A stretch of 32,563 nt of DNA, taken from Betaproteobacteria bacterium (GTDB lineage: Bacteria > Pseudomonadota > Gammaproteobacteria > Burkholderiales > Gallionellaceae). The position numbers and the translations under genes are program-made. The stretch is from assembly GCA_021413765.1 (NCBI GenBank), contig JAIOPT010000077.1, positions 1 to 32,563 of the forward strand, in the 5' to 3' direction. Under the pieces are notes generated by a model. That model was not told where the DNA came from. It searched no databases and was given only the letters and a program-made list of their open reading frames with translations. Below, in pieces: positions 9,500 through 20,888 of the stretch. Within the stretch, counting starts at the first letter, position 1, and each line of letters begins with the position of its first letter.

Positions 9500-10896
9500 T
9501 GAAAATGACAAACAAATCGGTGCTGGTGCTTGGTCTCGGCGAGACAGGGCTATCGCTTATACGCTGGCTGAGTGCGCAGGGTGCGCGGGTGCGCGCTGCC
9601 GACAGTCGTGATTTCCCTCCGTCTACGGATGAATTGCGCTCGCAATTTCCCAAGACGGAATTGCACTGCGGTGTATTTCGCAGCGAATTGCTCAATGATA
9701 TCGACTTGATAGCCATCAGCCCCGGCATACCATTGAACAACCAATTCGTCGTTCAGGCGGCGGCACGTGGTATTCCCATAATGGGAGATATTGAATTATT
9801 TGCGCAATCATTGCCGCAAGACCGGCGCCCGAAAATTATTGCCATCACTGGTGCCAATGGTAAATCCACGGTAACCAGCATGGTCGGTGCGATGTGTCGT
9901 GCGGCAGGTTTAGACACGGAAGTGGCTGGCAATATTTCGCCCGCAGTGCTGGATGTACTATTAAAGCGCCAAGGAAAGCAGCCGGATGTTTGGGTGCTTG
10001 AACTTTCCAGCTTTCAGTTGGAAACCACATCCTCACTCAGTGCGGATGCAGCAACGGTGCTGAACATCAGCGAAGACCATCTCGATCGTTATTCCGACAT
10101 AAATGAATATATAGCCGCCAAGGCGCGCATCTTCCGTAATAATGGACAGAGAAGCGTGCAAGTACTCAATCGCGATGATAAATTCAGTGCAGGCATGGCG
10201 TTATCAGGACGCATACTGAATACATTTGGATTGAATGCCCCGCCTCCCACCGATAGTGACTGGGGCATAGATAGCAGCGGCGAGGATGCATGGCTAATGC
10301 ATGGCCAGCGGCGTGTGATGAATGCCAATGAGCTACGGGTGGCGGGGCAACATAATGTGGCCAATGCATTGGCTGCCCTTGCCTTGTGCCATGCCGTAGA
10401 TTTACCGCTGACACCGTTACTAAATGCGTTACGCGCTTTCGAGGGTTTGCCGCATCGCGTGCAGCCAATCGCAGAAATCAACGACATCATATATTACGAC
10501 GACTCCAAAGGGACTAATGTCGGCGCTACTATAGCGGCGCTGCAGGGTTTAAGACGGCCTACCGTGTTAATCGCGGGTGGAGAGGGCAAAGGACAGGATT
10601 TTGCGCCGCTCTATCCAGTAGTGATGGAACATGCGCGCGCTGTAGTGCTCATCGGACGCGATGCAGACAAGATTGCAGTGGTATTGCAGAATTGCGGCGT
10701 GCCTGTGGTTCATGCACTGGATATGGTCGATGCAGTGCGTCAAAGCGCCTCTCTGGCACAGCCGGGTGACGCAGTGCTGTTATCGCCAGCCTGCGCCAGC
10801 TTTGATATGTTCCGTAATTACAGCCATCGTGCTGAAGTATTTAGCGCTGCAGTGCATGCGTTACAAGGGGATGTGGCATGCTCGCCGCAAGCCTAA
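9496..10896 (+). CDS. murD: UDP-N-acetylmuramoyl-L-alanine--D-glutamate ligase MurD
   Basis: A 466-aa cytoplasmic Mur ligase that adds D-glutamate to UDP-MurNAc-L-Ala. It has an N-terminal Rossmann-like domain ([12 protein letters not shown]), the ATP-binding loop G119-A-N-G-K123-[28 protein letters not shown] in the C-terminal domain, and a final [11 protein letters not shown]-x-NY block. I chose the ATG at 9496, which overlaps the mraY stop as ATGA. Further ATGs at 9499 and 9505 are equally in frame and none has a strong ribosome site, so the exact start is uncertain by three codons. It overlaps ftsW by 19 bases. Confidence 0.96.
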   Translation: MMKMTNKSVLVLGLGETGLSLIRWLSAQGARVRAADSRDFPPSTDELRSQFPKTELHCGVFRSELLNDIDLIAISPGIPLNNQFVVQAAARGIPIMGDIELFAQSLPQDRRPKIIAITGANGKSTVTSMVGAMCRAAGLDTEVAGNISPAVLDVLLKRQGKQPDVWVLELSSFQLETTSSLSADAATVLNISEDHLDRYSDINEYIAAKARIFRNNGQRSVQVLNRDDKFSAGMALSGRILNTFGLNAPPPTDSDWGIDSSGEDAWLMHGQRRVMNANELRVAGQHNVANALAALALCHAVDLPLTPLLNALRAFEGLPHRVQPIAEINDIIYYDDSKGTNVGATIAALQGLRRPTVLIAGGEGKGQDFAPLYPVVMEHARAVVLIGRDADKIAVVLQNCGVPVVHALDMVDAVRQSASLAQPGDAVLLSPACASFDMFRNYSHRAEVFSAAVHALQGDVACSPQA

Positions 10897-12041
10897 CTAG
10901 CCGCCACCATGCCCTGGTGGAATACGACGAGATACTGTCGTGGATAACCATCGCGTTGCTGGCGTTCGGACTAGTAATGGTATATTCGGCCTCTATCGCC
11001 ACTGCCGAAGCAAGCAAGTCCACTGGCTTTCAGCCTGCGTATTATTTGGTACGGCATGGCCTGTATATTTTAGTAGGTGTCGTGGCCGGTGTAATGACGT
11101 TCCAAGTATCGCTAGAGAACTGGCAGAGGCTAGCACCCTACCTGTTTCTGTTTGGCGTGGCACTACTCATTCTAGTGCTTATCCCCGGCATCGGGCGCGA
11201 AGTGAATGGCAGCCGCCGCTGGCTTTCACTGTTCGTCATTAATCTCCAACCATCTGAACTCATAAAATTATTTGCCGTGCTGTATGCAGCCGATTACACA
11301 GTGCGTAAAGGTTTGCTCAAAGATCACTGGGGCCAAGCGTTTCTGCCAATGTTTGCGGTGATGGCGCTGGTCGGAGGCTTGTTATTGCTAGAGCCGGATA
11401 TGGGTTCTTTCGTGGTGATTTGTATTGTCGCGATGTCTATTCTGTTTCTTGGCGGTTTTAATATCAAGGTGTTCGCCGGATTGGTGATTGCCCTGCCTAT
11501 CGCATTAGCATCTCTTATTTTCTCATCGCCCTATCGCATGCAGCGCGTAGTCGGCTTCATGGATCCATGGTCCGACCCTTACGGCAAGGGATATCAGCTA
11601 AGTCATGCACTGATTGCATTTGGTCGAGGCGAGTGGCTCGGCGTGGGGCTGGGCGGCAGTTTGCAAAAGCTATTCTACTTACCAGAAGCGCATACAGATT
11701 TTCTACTCGCGGTAATTGCTGAAGAGCTTGGCCTCGTTGGTGTATGCATGGTTATCCTGTTATTTGCCGGGCTGATCATTCGCGCCTTCGCCATCGGCCG
11801 TCAAGCCGCCAATCTTGATCGCCAGTTTGCCGCGCTGGTGGCACAGGGTATTGCCGTGTGGCTGGGCGTGCAGGCGATGATAAATATTGGCGTAAACACG
11901 GGAGTATTGCCCACCAAGGGGTTAACCCTGCCCTTTCTTAGTTTTGGCGGCAGCAGCGTGGTAGTGAGCTGTATTGCGGCAGCGCTGCTACTCCGTATCG
12001 ATTGGGAAAACCGACGAATGATGAAAGGTCTGCCAATTTGA
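10878..12041 (+). CDS. ftsW: Septal peptidoglycan glycosyltransferase FtsW
   Basis: A 387-aa SEDS-family membrane protein with about ten transmembrane helices. It polymerises lipid II into glycan strands at the septum as partner of FtsI. Family blocks are GLVMVYSAS near the N terminus, [20 protein letters not shown], the large loop with [26 protein letters not shown], and [19 protein letters not shown] near the C terminus. The ATG at 10878 has AAGGGG 8 bases upstream, within the end of murD. The stop shares one base with the murG start (TGATG). FtsW rather than RodA is indicated by dcw position. Confidence 0.96.
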   Translation: MLAASLTSRHHALVEYDEILSWITIALLAFGLVMVYSASIATAEASKSTGFQPAYYLVRHGLYILVGVVAGVMTFQVSLENWQRLAPYLFLFGVALLILVLIPGIGREVNGSRRWLSLFVINLQPSELIKLFAVLYAADYTVRKGLLKDHWGQAFLPMFAVMALVGGLLLLEPDMGSFVVICIVAMSILFLGGFNIKVFAGLVIALPIALASLIFSSPYRMQRVVGFMDPWSDPYGKGYQLSHALIAFGRGEWLGVGLGGSLQKLFYLPEAHTDFLLAVIAEELGLVGVCMVILLFAGLIIRAFAIGRQAANLDRQFAALVAQGIAVWLGVQAMINIGVNTGVLPTKGLTLPFLSFGGSSVVVSCIAAALLLRIDWENRRMMKGLPI

Positions 12042-13099
12042 TGCGTAAGATCCTGATCATGGCAGGTGGAACGGGTGGCCATATCTTCCCGGCTTTGGCT
12101 GTAGCTGACTACCTGCGCTCGAAAGGCTGGCGCATCATTTGGTTGGGCGCGCCTAGAAGCATGGAAGCAGAGTTAGTGCCCCAGCATGGCTATGAAATGG
12201 CTAGTGTGCGGTTCTCCGGTCTGCGCGGAAAAGGGCTGTTACGCAAATTGATGCTGCCACTAAATCTGCTGCTGGCATTGGGGCAGAGCTGTGCTGCATT
12301 GTTGCGTCATCGTCCCGACGTGGTGCTGGGCATGGGAGGTTACATCACCATTCCTGGCGGAATCATGGCTGCATTGATGCGCCGTCCATTGTTGATTCAC
12401 GAACAAAATTCAATTGCCGGACTGAGCAATAAAGTTCTGGCGCGATTGGCCGCAAGAGTGTTGAGCGGTTTTCCGCACGTACTGCCATCAGCTGAATGGT
12501 GTGGCAATCCAGTGCGCGACAGTATCACCATGCTTCCCGAGCCGCATATCCGCTACGCCGCACGAAGCGGAGTGCTCAACCTATTAGTGCTGGGTGGCAG
12601 TTTGGGTGCGAAGGCAATCAACGAATGCGTGCCGCACGCATTGGCATTATTGCCACAGGCTACACGCCACAATGTGTTGCACCAAACTGGCAAGCAGCAT
12701 TTAGAGGCGGTGCGCACCGCTTACCAGCTGGCGGCAGTAAACGCCGAGTCTCAGCCATTTCTGGATGATATGGCGCAGTACTATGCCTGGGCGGACGTAG
12801 TAATTTGTCGTGCTGGAGCCTTGACTATCGCTGAACTGGCAGCAGCTGGCGTGGCCAGCATACTGGTGCCATTTCCGTTCGCGGTCGATGATCACCAGAC
12901 CAGCAATGCGCGCTTTCTCAGCGAGCGCGGCGCGGCCGCTCTGTTACCGCAGACCGAATTGAAACCGCAGCCCTTGGCCAATTTATTACAGGGAATCACT
13001 AGGGAACGGGCGCTGGGCATGGCGCAAAGCGCGCGCAAACTGGCCAAACCGGAAGCAACACTGTGTGTTGCACAAGTATGTATGGAGTTGGCTGGATGA
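12041..13099 (+). CDS. murG: Lipid II synthase MurG (GlcNAc transferase)
   Basis: A 352-aa peripheral inner-membrane glycosyltransferase (GT28) that adds GlcNAc to lipid I to make lipid II on the cytoplasmic face. It shows the first glycine loop [14 protein letters not shown] at residues 8-21, the second loop [10 protein letters not shown], the invariant HEQNSIAG-x-SN block, and the C-terminal donor site [15 protein letters not shown] and [11 protein letters not shown]-x-NA. The start ATG at 12041 overlaps the ftsW stop by one base. The stop overlaps murC as ATGA. Length and motif order are normal. Confidence 0.97.
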   Translation: MRKILIMAGGTGGHIFPALAVADYLRSKGWRIIWLGAPRSMEAELVPQHGYEMASVRFSGLRGKGLLRKLMLPLNLLLALGQSCAALLRHRPDVVLGMGGYITIPGGIMAALMRRPLLIHEQNSIAGLSNKVLARLAARVLSGFPHVLPSAEWCGNPVRDSITMLPEPHIRYAARSGVLNLLVLGGSLGAKAINECVPHALALLPQATRHNVLHQTGKQHLEAVRTAYQLAAVNAESQPFLDDMAQYYAWADVVICRAGALTIAELAAAGVASILVPFPFAVDDHQTSNARFLSERGAAALLPQTELKPQPLANLLQGITRERALGMAQSARKLAKPEATLCVAQVCMELAG

Positions 13100-14514
13100 A
13101 ACATAAAGTTAAACACATCCACTTCGTTGGCATAGGTGGCTCTGGCATGAGCGGAATAGCTGAAGTATTGCTCAATTTAGGCTATCAGGTGAGTGGTTCT
13201 GACATAGCTGACAATGCGATCACAAAGCGTATGAAACAACTCGGCGCGACGGTGTATTTGGGGCATGACGGTAGTCATTCGGCGAATGCCAATGCAGTGG
13301 TAGTGTCTTCAGCAGTGAATTCAAACAACCCGGAGATCGTAGCCGCGCGCGCGCGCAATATTCCAGTGGTTCCGCGCGCAATGATGCTGGCAGAACTGAT
13401 GCGCCTACGCCAGGGAATCGCCGTGGCCGGTACACATGGCAAGACCACCACCACCAGCCTGATCGCGAGCGTATTAGCCAAAGGTGGTTTTGATCCGACC
13501 TTTGTCATTGGCGGGAAGCTTAACAGTAGCGGCACTAACGCCAAGCTGGGAACGGGCGAATTTATCGTAGTGGAAGCCGATGAATCGGATGCTTCGTTTT
13601 TGTACCTACAACCCATCTTGGCTGTGATTACCAACATAGATGCCGATCACATGGAAACATATGAGCATGATTTCTCGAAGCTGAAGCAGGCATTCGTGGA
13701 TTTCGTCGAACACTTGCCATTCTATGGCATGGTCATGGTGTGCGCGGATGATGCCAACATACGCGACATTCTGCCCAGTATTAGCAAGCCAGTTACCACT
13801 TACGGTTTTACCGAAGACGCGCAAATCCGTGCGGTAAATGTGCGCCATCAAGATGGCAAGATGCGATTCACCGCACTATGCCGACAAAACGGACAGCCAC
13901 GCGATCTGGATATCATACTCAATCTGCCCGGACAGCATAACGTACAGAATGCGCTGGCAGCAATCGCCGTGGGGCTGGAAGTCGGCGTAGCAGATGAGGC
14001 CATCGTTAGCGCGCTAGGTGAATTCGAGGGCGTTGGTCGGCGTTTTCAGCGCTATGGCGAAATTCCACTGGCGGGTAGCGGCACCTTTACTCTGGTCGAT
14101 GATTACGGCCACCATCCCATCGAAATACTGGCAACAATAAATGCTGTGCGCGGGGCATTTCCGGGGCGGCGTTTAGTGCTGGCGTTTCAACCCCATCGCT
14201 ACACGCGTACGCGTGATTTATTTGAAGATTTCGTCAAGGTATTAAGCGGGGTGGATGTGCTATTGCTGGCCGAAGTATATGCCGCAGGCGAGGCGCCCAT
14301 CGTAGCAGCAGACGGACGGGCACTGACTCACGCATTACGTGTGGCCGGGCAAAACAAGGTGCTGTTCGTGGAACAAATTCAAGATATGCCTCAGGCTATT
14401 CTAAATATGGCGCAAGCCGGTGATGTGATCGTAACAATGGGAGCGGGTTCAATCGGTGGTGTAGCGAGCATGCTAAAAAATATAGCCACAAATACTGGCG
14501 CACCTCCTAAATGA
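13096..14514 (+). CDS. murC: UDP-N-acetylmuramate--L-alanine ligase MurC
   Basis: A 472-aa cytoplasmic Mur ligase that adds L-alanine to UDP-MurNAc, the first step of stem-peptide assembly. The UDP-binding loop [15 protein letters not shown], the ATP loop G112-T-H-G-K116-[20 protein letters not shown], the DDYGHHP motif and FQPHRYTRT are all present. The ATG at 13096 has GGAG 8 bases upstream and overlaps the murG stop. It overlaps murB by 4 bases. Nothing unusual. Confidence 0.97.
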   Translation: MKHKVKHIHFVGIGGSGMSGIAEVLLNLGYQVSGSDIADNAITKRMKQLGATVYLGHDGSHSANANAVVVSSAVNSNNPEIVAARARNIPVVPRAMMLAELMRLRQGIAVAGTHGKTTTTSLIASVLAKGGFDPTFVIGGKLNSSGTNAKLGTGEFIVVEADESDASFLYLQPILAVITNIDADHMETYEHDFSKLKQAFVDFVEHLPFYGMVMVCADDANIRDILPSISKPVTTYGFTEDAQIRAVNVRHQDGKMRFTALCRQNGQPRDLDIILNLPGQHNVQNALAAIAVGLEVGVADEAIVSALGEFEGVGRRFQRYGEIPLAGSGTFTLVDDYGHHPIEILATINAVRGAFPGRRLVLAFQPHRYTRTRDLFEDFVKVLSGVDVLLLAEVYAAGEAPIVAADGRALTHALRVAGQNKVLFVEQIQDMPQAILNMAQAGDVIVTMGAGSIGGVASMLKNIATNTGAPPK

Positions 14515-15494
14515 ACATGCTCGAACCAGCCCAATTTATTACCGAAGAGTTGCGCGGAACGCTACGCAGCAACGTCGCTATGTGCCAGCACACCAGTTGG
14601 CGTGCTGGCGGCCATGCTGAGAGAGTCTATCAACCCGCTGATCTAGCTGACTTGATTGTTTTCCTGCGTACCTTGTCAGTTGATGAGCCGGTAGTCGCAG
14701 TAGGATTGGGCAGCAATCTGCTGGTGCGTGATGGCGGTCTACGCGGCACGGTGCTGCTATTACATGCGGCGCTCACCGAAATGCGTATCGAAGCGGATGG
14801 ATTGATCTATGTGCAGGCCGGTATAACCGGTGCCAAGCTGGCCCGCTTCGCTGCCAAGCATAACTTGAGGGGTGCGGAATTCTTTGCCGGAATACCCGGC
14901 ACACTGGGCGGAATGTTGGCAATGAACGCAGGCTGCTATGGTAGCGAAACGTGGAATGCGGTGGAAATTGCGCAAACGATCATGCGTAACGGGAAATTAT
15001 TGGAACGTGAGCCGGATGATTATGAGATTGGCTATCGACGTGTTGTGTTGCGAAAAAAGGATGCATATCTTGAGCACGACAACGCCCGCATCCCTAATTC
15101 CTTGCCTTTTCACCAAGAGGAATTTTTCGTTGGCGCGAGACTACGCTTGCCAGCTGGTGACGGCGAAATCGCTCGCCGCGAGATTAAGGCGCTGCTATCC
15201 AAGCGCATTGCCTCCAAGCCCTTAAACCTGCCGAATGCCGGCTCGGTGTTCCGCAATCCGCCAAATGATTATGCAGCTCGTCTGATCGAGCAGTGCGGGT
15301 TGAAGGGCTTGCAGATCGGCGGTGCCCGCGTATCGGAACAGCATGCCAATTTTATCGTGAATGTGGGCGGAGCTACGGCAGCAGACATTGAAAATCTGAT
15401 TAACGAAGTGCAGGCACGTGTACAACAACAGACCGGTATTTGCCTGCATCAGGAAGTGCGAATCATCGGGCAGTACGCAAGCAATCATGAATAA
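14511..15494 (+). CDS. murB: UDP-N-acetylenolpyruvoylglucosamine reductase MurB
   Basis: A 327-aa cytoplasmic FAD enzyme that reduces the enolpyruvyl group to give UDP-MurNAc. FAD-binding blocks are [30 protein letters not shown] and [14 protein letters not shown]-x-LAMNAG. The catalytic serine that protonates the enol is S245 in NAGSVFRNP, and the C-terminal HANFIVN-x-GGA-T-A-x-D block with a final glutamate region is present. The start ATG overlaps the murC stop (ATGA) but has no obvious ribosome site, so it probably depends on coupling. It overlaps ddl by 8 bases. Confidence 0.96.
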   Translation: MNMLEPAQFITEELRGTLRSNVAMCQHTSWRAGGHAERVYQPADLADLIVFLRTLSVDEPVVAVGLGSNLLVRDGGLRGTVLLLHAALTEMRIEADGLIYVQAGITGAKLARFAAKHNLRGAEFFAGIPGTLGGMLAMNAGCYGSETWNAVEIAQTIMRNGKLLEREPDDYEIGYRRVVLRKKDAYLEHDNARIPNSLPFHQEEFFVGARLRLPAGDGEIARREIKALLSKRIASKPLNLPNAGSVFRNPPNDYAARLIEQCGLKGLQIGGARVSEQHANFIVNVGGATAADIENLINEVQARVQQQTGICLHQEVRIIGQYASNHE

Positions 15495-16434
15495 CCAATT
15501 TCATTCCCCACACTCGCTGTCTCCATTGCAACATGGAAAAGTTGCAGTCTTGTATGGCGGGCGCTCTGCCGAGCGCGAAATCTCGCTCAAGAGTGGAGCA
15601 GCAGTACTGACCGCACTACTAAAAAGTGGGGTTGATGCCCATCCATTTGATCCTGCCGAACAGGATTTATACAAGCTGCTGGAGGGTGGATTTAAGCGCG
15701 CCTTCATTGCGCTACACGGACGCTTTGGCGAAGACGGCACGATGCAAGGCGCACTTGAATTGATGAACATACCCTATACCGGTAGCGGGGTATTGGCTTC
15801 GGCGTTAGCCATGGACAAGTGGCGCAGCAAGCTAGTGTGGCAGGCTGCAGGACTGCCTGTTCCGGCTTATGAGATGCTCGATGCAACCAGCGATTTTGCT
15901 GCGATAGTGAAACGACTGGGCTTGCCGCTATTCATCAAGCCAGCCAACGAAGGTTCCAGTGTGGGCATCAGTAAAGTGAAGCAGGCCAATGAAATGCGAG
16001 CTGCCTATGCAGAAGCGGTGAAACACGACAAATTGGTAATTGCGGAGACATTTATTAGCGGGGGCGAATACACGGTTGCCATCCTTGGCGAGCAGGCACT
16101 GCCAGTAATTAAAATAGAACCAGCCAACGAATTTTATGACTATGAGGCAAAGTATTTGCGCAACGATACACGCTATCTGTGCCCCTCTGGTTTGTCGCAA
16201 GCAAAAGAAGCCGAGATGCAACGGCTGGCACTACAAGGCTTTGCACTGATCGGAGGCGCCGGTTGGGGTCGTGTGGATTTTTTGATGGATGAGGCTGGAC
16301 AGCCATATTTACTGGAGATCAATACAGTACCCGGCATGACCGACCATAGCCTGGTGCCGATGGCGGCACGTCAGGCCGGAATAAGTTTCGAACAACTGGT
16401 GCTCACCATACTGGAGTTGACCCATGTGGGATAA
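15487..16434 (+). CDS. ddl: D-alanine--D-alanine ligase
   Basis: A 315-aa ATP-grasp enzyme that makes D-Ala-D-Ala, the substrate of MurF. Motifs seen are [17 protein letters not shown] at the N terminus, the [12 protein letters not shown] loop, [14 protein letters not shown] in the ATP-grasp fold, YDYEAKY over the active site, and the metal-binding [20 protein letters not shown] block. I chose ATG at 15487, inside the murB end. The frame is open further upstream but homology starts at the VAVLYGG strand. Its YDYEAKY loop and downstream text are of the standard D-Ala type rather than D-Ala-D-lactate type, as far as I can judge. Confidence 0.96.
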   Translation: MNNQFHSPHSLSPLQHGKVAVLYGGRSAEREISLKSGAAVLTALLKSGVDAHPFDPAEQDLYKLLEGGFKRAFIALHGRFGEDGTMQGALELMNIPYTGSGVLASALAMDKWRSKLVWQAAGLPVPAYEMLDATSDFAAIVKRLGLPLFIKPANEGSSVGISKVKQANEMRAAYAEAVKHDKLVIAETFISGGEYTVAILGEQALPVIKIEPANEFYDYEAKYLRNDTRYLCPSGLSQAKEAEMQRLALQGFALIGGAGWGRVDFLMDEAGQPYLLEINTVPGMTDHSLVPMAARQAGISFEQLVLTILELTHVG

Positions 16435-17212
16435 GCCGGAGTCGTTACACATGATTTCCAACGCGCTGTTCGGCATTAGCTTCGTACTGGTTTTATATGG
16501 CGCGTTGCACTATGCGTTGCACATGCCCGTGTTTGCGCTACGCGTCGTATCTGTTAGTAATGCGCCGCGCCAGGTGGTTCCTGCTCAGATTGAGACTATG
16601 GTGCGCAAGGAATTGCGCGGTAATTTTTTCACTGTCGATCTGGAACGAACGCGGCGGGCTTTTGAGAGTATCCCCTGGGTGCGTAAAGTAAGCATACGGC
16701 GCCATTTCCCTTGGCGGCTGGAGATAGGCTTAGAAGAGCATGTAGCGCTGGCGCATTGGAACAACGCAGGGCTGGTGAATTCCCACGGCGAAGTGTTCTC
16801 GGCTGAGACGGACAAGCTATTGCCGAAATTCATCGGGCAGCCTGATGGCGCAGCCGAAGTAACCCAAATGTTTGCCGCATTGACTACTCAGCTTGCACCA
16901 CTTAAGCAGGAAATTACAGAAATCAGCTTATCTCCGCGCCGTTCCTGGCGGTTGCGCCTGAGCAACGGCATGCTGCTGGAATTGGGGCGCGAGCAGTCAA
17001 AGCAGCGCTTGGCGCGCTTTGTAGCGGTGTACCCATACAGCCTGGCGCCCATGCAACAAAATTATGAATTTTTTCATGCGGGAAAAGCACCGCATCAAAA
17101 TGGGCTGCAACGCAGGATAGAGTATGTGGATCTGCGTTATAGCAATGGCTTCGCCGCTTACCTGTCGGATACAGCAAACGGTCTTAGTATGGTCAAGAAA
17201 AAAACGATGTAG
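16424..17212 (+). CDS. ftsQ: Cell division protein FtsQ
   Basis: A 262-aa bitopic inner-membrane protein that recruits FtsL and FtsB and links early and late divisome proteins. It has a short cytoplasmic tail, a transmembrane segment at about 12-33 ([21 protein letters not shown]), a periplasmic POTRA domain around 37-106 (ALRVVSVSN...[17 protein letters not shown]), then the FtsQ/DivIB beta domain. The C-terminal [13 protein letters not shown] is typical. The ATG at 16424 has GGAG 7 bases upstream and overlaps ddl by 11 bases. This is the last gene of the tightly coupled part of the cluster; a 106-bp spacer follows. Confidence 0.94.
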   Translation: MWDKPESLHMISNALFGISFVLVLYGALHYALHMPVFALRVVSVSNAPRQVVPAQIETMVRKELRGNFFTVDLERTRRAFESIPWVRKVSIRRHFPWRLEIGLEEHVALAHWNNAGLVNSHGEVFSAETDKLLPKFIGQPDGAAEVTQMFAALTTQLAPLKQEITEISLSPRRSWRLRLSNGMLLELGREQSKQRLARFVAVYPYSLAPMQQNYEFFHAGKAPHQNGLQRRIEYVDLRYSNGFAAYLSDTANGLSMVKKKTM

Positions 17213-17318
17213 GGCGAAGCCAAAAATTCCATAGCGAATTTATTTCATAATTAAACACATATTTTAGTATGGGCATCGTCCATACAACGTAAAAAAGTTT
17301 AGGCAGTGGAGAAATGCA

Positions 17319-18554
17319 ATGAGCAATAGCAGGGAAAACAAGAATTTAATTATAGGGCTGGACATCGGCACTTCCAAAATTGTCACTGTCGTCGCCGAGG
17401 CCAAGCCTGAGGGGAACATGGAAATAATCGGCGTAGGAATGTACGAATCCTCCGGCATGAAGAAAGGGATGGTCGTCAATATTGATGCGACAGTGGCGGC
17501 AATCCAGCGTGCATTGGGTGATGCCGAATTAATGGCCGATTGCAAGATTCGTGAGGTTTACACGGGCATCGCGGGCAGCCATATTAAAAGTTCCAATGCT
17601 AATGGCATGGTCAAGATTAAAGATCGGGAAGTCGCGCAGGCTGACATCGACCGGGCAGTTGAAACCGCCAGCTCGCTAAGCTTGCCTGGCGACCAGCAGA
17701 TATTGCACATTTTGGAACAGGAATTCAGCATCGATGGACAAGGGAATATCAAGAAGCCGCTGGGTATGAGCGGTATGCGCCTTGAGGTCGAGGTACATAT
17801 CGTTACTGGTGCAGTAGCAGCGGCACAAAACATCATAAAGTGCGTGCATCGCTGCGGGCTGGAGGTGCGGGAGATGATTCTGCAACCGCTGGCTTCAAGC
17901 AAGGCGGTATTGTCGGACGATGAGAGAGATTTGGGCGTGTGCTTAGTGGACATCGGCGGTGGTACTACCGATGTGGCGATTTTCACTGGTGGCGCGATTC
18001 GTCATACCGCCGTAATTCCGATTGCAGGCGACCAAATTACGAATGATATCGCAATGGCTCTGCGCACCCCGACTACGGATGCGGAAGACATCAAGATCAA
18101 ATATGGCTGCGCTCTGCGTCAACTTGCTGACGATGGCCCGATCAGCGTTCCTGGAGTCGGTGAGCGAGGTGTACGTATGTTGTCGCGGCAAACCTTAGCA
18201 GAAGTCATTGAGCCACGCGTGGAGGAGCTATATATGCTGGTGCAAGCTGAGTTGCGCCGCAGTGGATTCGAAAACATGCTGTCCTCGGGCATCGTCATCA
18301 CTGGAGGTAGCAGCGCCATGCAGGGCATGGTGGAGCTGGGAGAGGAAATATTCCATATGCCGGTGCGTTTAGGGCTGCCTCGTTATATAGGGGGACTATC
18401 TGATGTAGTGAAAACGCCCCGTTTTTCCACCAGTGTTGGCTTGCTGCTCTATGGCTTAGAGCAATACCAGCACAATCAGACTGCGCGTCAGCGCTCGAGT
18501 TCTTTCAGCGACGTACTGAGCAGCATGAAAGCATGGTTCAAAGGAAATTTTTAG
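17319..18554 (+). CDS. ftsA: Cell division protein FtsA
   Basis: A 411-aa actin-like ATPase that tethers FtsZ filaments to the inner membrane. Phosphate-binding loops of the actin fold are visible (IIGLDIGTSKIVTVV at the N terminus and CLVDIGGGTTDVAIF in the middle). The FtsA-specific 1C domain (residues about 85-165) lies between, and ITGGSSAMQG marks the adenosine site. The C-terminal SSMKAWFKGNF is the amphipathic membrane-targeting helix. The ATG has GGAG 7 bases upstream. The 106-bp AT-rich spacer before it could hold its own promoter, but I cannot define the hexamers. Confidence 0.97.
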   Translation: MSNSRENKNLIIGLDIGTSKIVTVVAEAKPEGNMEIIGVGMYESSGMKKGMVVNIDATVAAIQRALGDAELMADCKIREVYTGIAGSHIKSSNANGMVKIKDREVAQADIDRAVETASSLSLPGDQQILHILEQEFSIDGQGNIKKPLGMSGMRLEVEVHIVTGAVAAAQNIIKCVHRCGLEVREMILQPLASSKAVLSDDERDLGVCLVDIGGGTTDVAIFTGGAIRHTAVIPIAGDQITNDIAMALRTPTTDAEDIKIKYGCALRQLADDGPISVPGVGERGVRMLSRQTLAEVIEPRVEELYMLVQAELRRSGFENMLSSGIVITGGSSAMQGMVELGEEIFHMPVRLGLPRYIGGLSDVVKTPRFSTSVGLLLYGLEQYQHNQTARQRSSSFSDVLSSMKAWFKGNF

Positions 18555-18633
18555 TGGAGCAATTTCTAGCTGAGCACAACCAAGTGGATTATTAAGTATT
18601 TGATTTTATATTGTAAACAACAGGGAGAAAATA

Positions 18634-19791
18634 ATGTTTGAAATTGAGAATGTACAACTTCAGGACGCGGTAATTAAGGTTATCGGCGTGGGCGGCTGCG
18701 GCGGCAATGCAGTGGACCATATGATTGAGAAAGGCGTACAGGGTGTAGAGTTCATCGCCATTAATACAGATGCCCAAGCACTCAATCGCAACAAAGCGCG
18801 AACTCAGTTACAGATAGGCGCCACGATTACCAAAGGGTTAGGTGCGGGGGCAATTCCGGATGTTGGACGTGCTGCTGCCGAGGAAGATCGCGAGCGCATT
18901 GCCGCTTTGATCCAAGGTGCCAATATGATATTTATCACTGCAGGAATGGGCGGTGGCACGGGTACCGGCGCGGCACCCGTAGTAGCCCAGATAGCCAAGG
19001 AAATGGACATCCTCACCGTGGCCGTGGTGACCAAACCATTTCTTCACGAAGGCAAGCGCATGCGTTTAGCACAGGCTGGCATCGAGGCACTGTGCGAGTC
19101 TGTGGACTCACTCATCATCGTGCCAAATGAAAAGCTGATGACCGTACTGGGCGAAGACACTAGTTTACTGGATGCATTCAGCGCCTCCAATAGCGTGTTA
19201 CAAGGCGCAGTGGCAGGCATTGCCGAGGTAATTAATGTACCCGGTCTGATGAATGTAGACTTTGCCGATGTACGCACCCTTATGTCTGAAAACGGCATGG
19301 CGATGATGGGATCAGCTTCTGCTTCTGGATCTGATCGCGCTAAAGTTGCGGCAGAACGCGCCATGTCCAGCCCTTTGCTGGAGGATGTGAATTTAGCAGG
19401 CGCGCGCGGTGTGCTGATAAATATCAGCTCCAGTAGCAAGCTTACCCTGAGAGAATTCAGGGAAATTACCAACAGTGTGCAATTTGCCATTGAAGAGGCC
19501 ACCGTAATAGTTGGCTCTGTATTCGATGAGAGTATGGGTGACGAACTACGAGTGACCATTGTGGCAACTGGCTTGGGCTCGCCGCTGGAACGCAAGCAAG
19601 CCAAACCGGAACTTGTTTATGGGCAACGCACAGGCACGCATAACGAACCAATCTTCGCGGGCAATTATAAAGAGCTTGAAATGCCTGCAGTAATACGTAA
19701 TGGCCGTCACCGTGAAGCAGTCGAGGCGATGAAACAGTCCGGTGTAGATACACTAGACATTCCGTCCTTTCTGCGCAAACAAGCAGATTAA
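18634..19791 (+). CDS. ftsZ: Cell division GTPase FtsZ
   Basis: A 385-aa tubulin homologue that polymerises into the Z ring. Motifs: VIGVGGCGGNAVDHM near the N terminus, the tubulin signature G106-G-G-T-G-T-G112, NEKLMTVLGEDTSLLDAF (the T7 loop lies near NVDFADVRTLMSENG), and the C-terminal peptide DIPSFLRKQAD that docks FtsA and other tethers. The ATG follows AGGGAG, 7 bases away. The 79-bp spacer after ftsA is AT-rich (TATATT around 18607-18612) and may hold a further promoter, as is common before ftsZ. Confidence 0.98.
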   Translation: MFEIENVQLQDAVIKVIGVGGCGGNAVDHMIEKGVQGVEFIAINTDAQALNRNKARTQLQIGATITKGLGAGAIPDVGRAAAEEDRERIAALIQGANMIFITAGMGGGTGTGAAPVVAQIAKEMDILTVAVVTKPFLHEGKRMRLAQAGIEALCESVDSLIIVPNEKLMTVLGEDTSLLDAFSASNSVLQGAVAGIAEVINVPGLMNVDFADVRTLMSENGMAMMGSASASGSDRAKVAAERAMSSPLLEDVNLAGARGVLINISSSSKLTLREFREITNSVQFAIEEATVIVGSVFDESMGDELRVTIVATGLGSPLERKQAKPELVYGQRTGTHNEPIFAGNYKELEMPAVIRNGRHREAVEAMKQSGVDTLDIPSFLRKQAD

Positions 19792-19845
19792 GCCGCTATA
19801 GGAGCGTGAACATTCCACCCTATAAACCGGTGCCAGAATGAACTA

Positions 19846-19854
19846 TGTTAAAAT
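19846..19854 (+). promoter_or_regulatory. Possible extended -10 promoter upstream of lpxC
   Basis: TGTTAAAAT forms an extended -10 (TG-N-TAAAAT) 30 bases before the lpxC ATG, in the 93-bp spacer after ftsZ. No clear -35 hexamer sits 17 bp upstream, which extended -10 promoters can tolerate. It would allow lpxC expression independent of the division genes. Confidence 0.4.
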
Positions 19855-19884
19855 TTTAAATTATTTATGAATTTTTAAAGCAAC

Positions 19885-20796
19885 ATGGTTAAACAACGCA
19901 CATTAAAAAATTCGGTGCATGCTACTGGGGTAGGGCTGCATACAGGTGAGCGGGTTACGCTTACCTTGTCTCCTGCACCGGCAAACAGTGGCATTGTATT
20001 CCGCCGGGTGGATGTTGTGCCTGTGGTGGTGATACGCGCTGAAGCACATGCAGTGCATGATACCCGCTTGTCCACCTGCCTTGAAATAAACGGCACGCGT
20101 ATAGCTACTATTGAGCACCTAATGTCCGCATTTGCCGGGCTTGGCGTGGACAATGCTTTTGTTGACTTGTCTAGCGCAGAAGTGCCAATAATGGACGGTA
20201 GCGCTGGAACATTTATTTTCCTATTGCAATCTGCAGGCATCATCGAACAGTCTGCTGCAAAGAAATTCATTCGCATAAAAAAAATCATAGAGATCAAGGA
20301 TGGTGATAAGTGGGTACGCTTCGAACCATTCAACGGCTACAAACTTAGCTTTACTATTAATTTTTCCCATCCTGTATTTGCCTCTACCAAGCAGAACGTG
20401 ACGATAGATCTGGGGGAGCATTCTTACATCAAGGAAGTAAGCCGAGCCCGCACCTTCGGCTTCATGCATGACGTTGAGAATATGCGAGCTCAGGGATTGG
20501 CGCTGGGTGGCAATCTAGACAATGCCATCGTGATGGATGAATACCGCATCATCAACCCAGATGGATTGCGCTTTGAGGACGAGTTCGTCAAGCACAAAAT
20601 ACTGGACGCCATTGGCGACCTATATTTGCTCGGACATCCGCTGATCGGCGCATTCTCTGGTTATAAATCCGGCCATGCTCTGAACAATGCTTTGCTACGT
20701 ATTTTGCTTGCTGATGAACACGCGTGGGAATTCGTGACTTTCAACAAGACTGAGGAAGCGCCTGCATTCCTGCGCTTACAATTACAGACTGCCTGA
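19885..20796 (+). CDS. lpxC: UDP-3-O-acyl-N-acetylglucosamine deacetylase LpxC
   Basis: A 303-aa zinc amidase that carries out the committed step of lipid A synthesis in the cytoplasm. Zinc ligands are H78 in TIEHLMSA and H237/D241 in [10 protein letters not shown]. The catalytic general acid H264 is in KSGHALNN. The N-terminal TGVGLHTGE and the substrate-loop ARTFGFM are typical. Length is normal (E. coli has 305). It closes the dcw cluster and shows that the cell has an outer membrane with lipid A. The stop lies inside a 7-bp hairpin. Confidence 0.98.
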   Translation: MVKQRTLKNSVHATGVGLHTGERVTLTLSPAPANSGIVFRRVDVVPVVVIRAEAHAVHDTRLSTCLEINGTRIATIEHLMSAFAGLGVDNAFVDLSSAEVPIMDGSAGTFIFLLQSAGIIEQSAAKKFIRIKKIIEIKDGDKWVRFEPFNGYKLSFTINFSHPVFASTKQNVTIDLGEHSYIKEVSRARTFGFMHDVENMRAQGLALGGNLDNAIVMDEYRIINPDGLRFEDEFVKHKILDAIGDLYLLGHPLIGAFSGYKSGHALNNALLRILLADEHAWEFVTFNKTEEAPAFLRLQLQTA

Positions 20797-20809
20797 TTCT
20801 TCATCAGGC
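20791..20809 (+). other. Hairpin at the lpxC stop codon
   Basis: A perfect 7-bp inverted repeat GCCTGAT / ATCAGGC with a 5-base loop. The lpxC stop TGA is in the left arm. No T-run follows, so it is not a classical intrinsic terminator. It may stabilise the 3' end or mark a Rho-dependent stop. Confidence 0.45.
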
Positions 20810-20888
20810 AACCTCTATCCATTTCCGACAAGCGGAGTAAGGATTAGGGGAGGTTAAATTCACCTACTCAATTGTCAGGGTAAACACT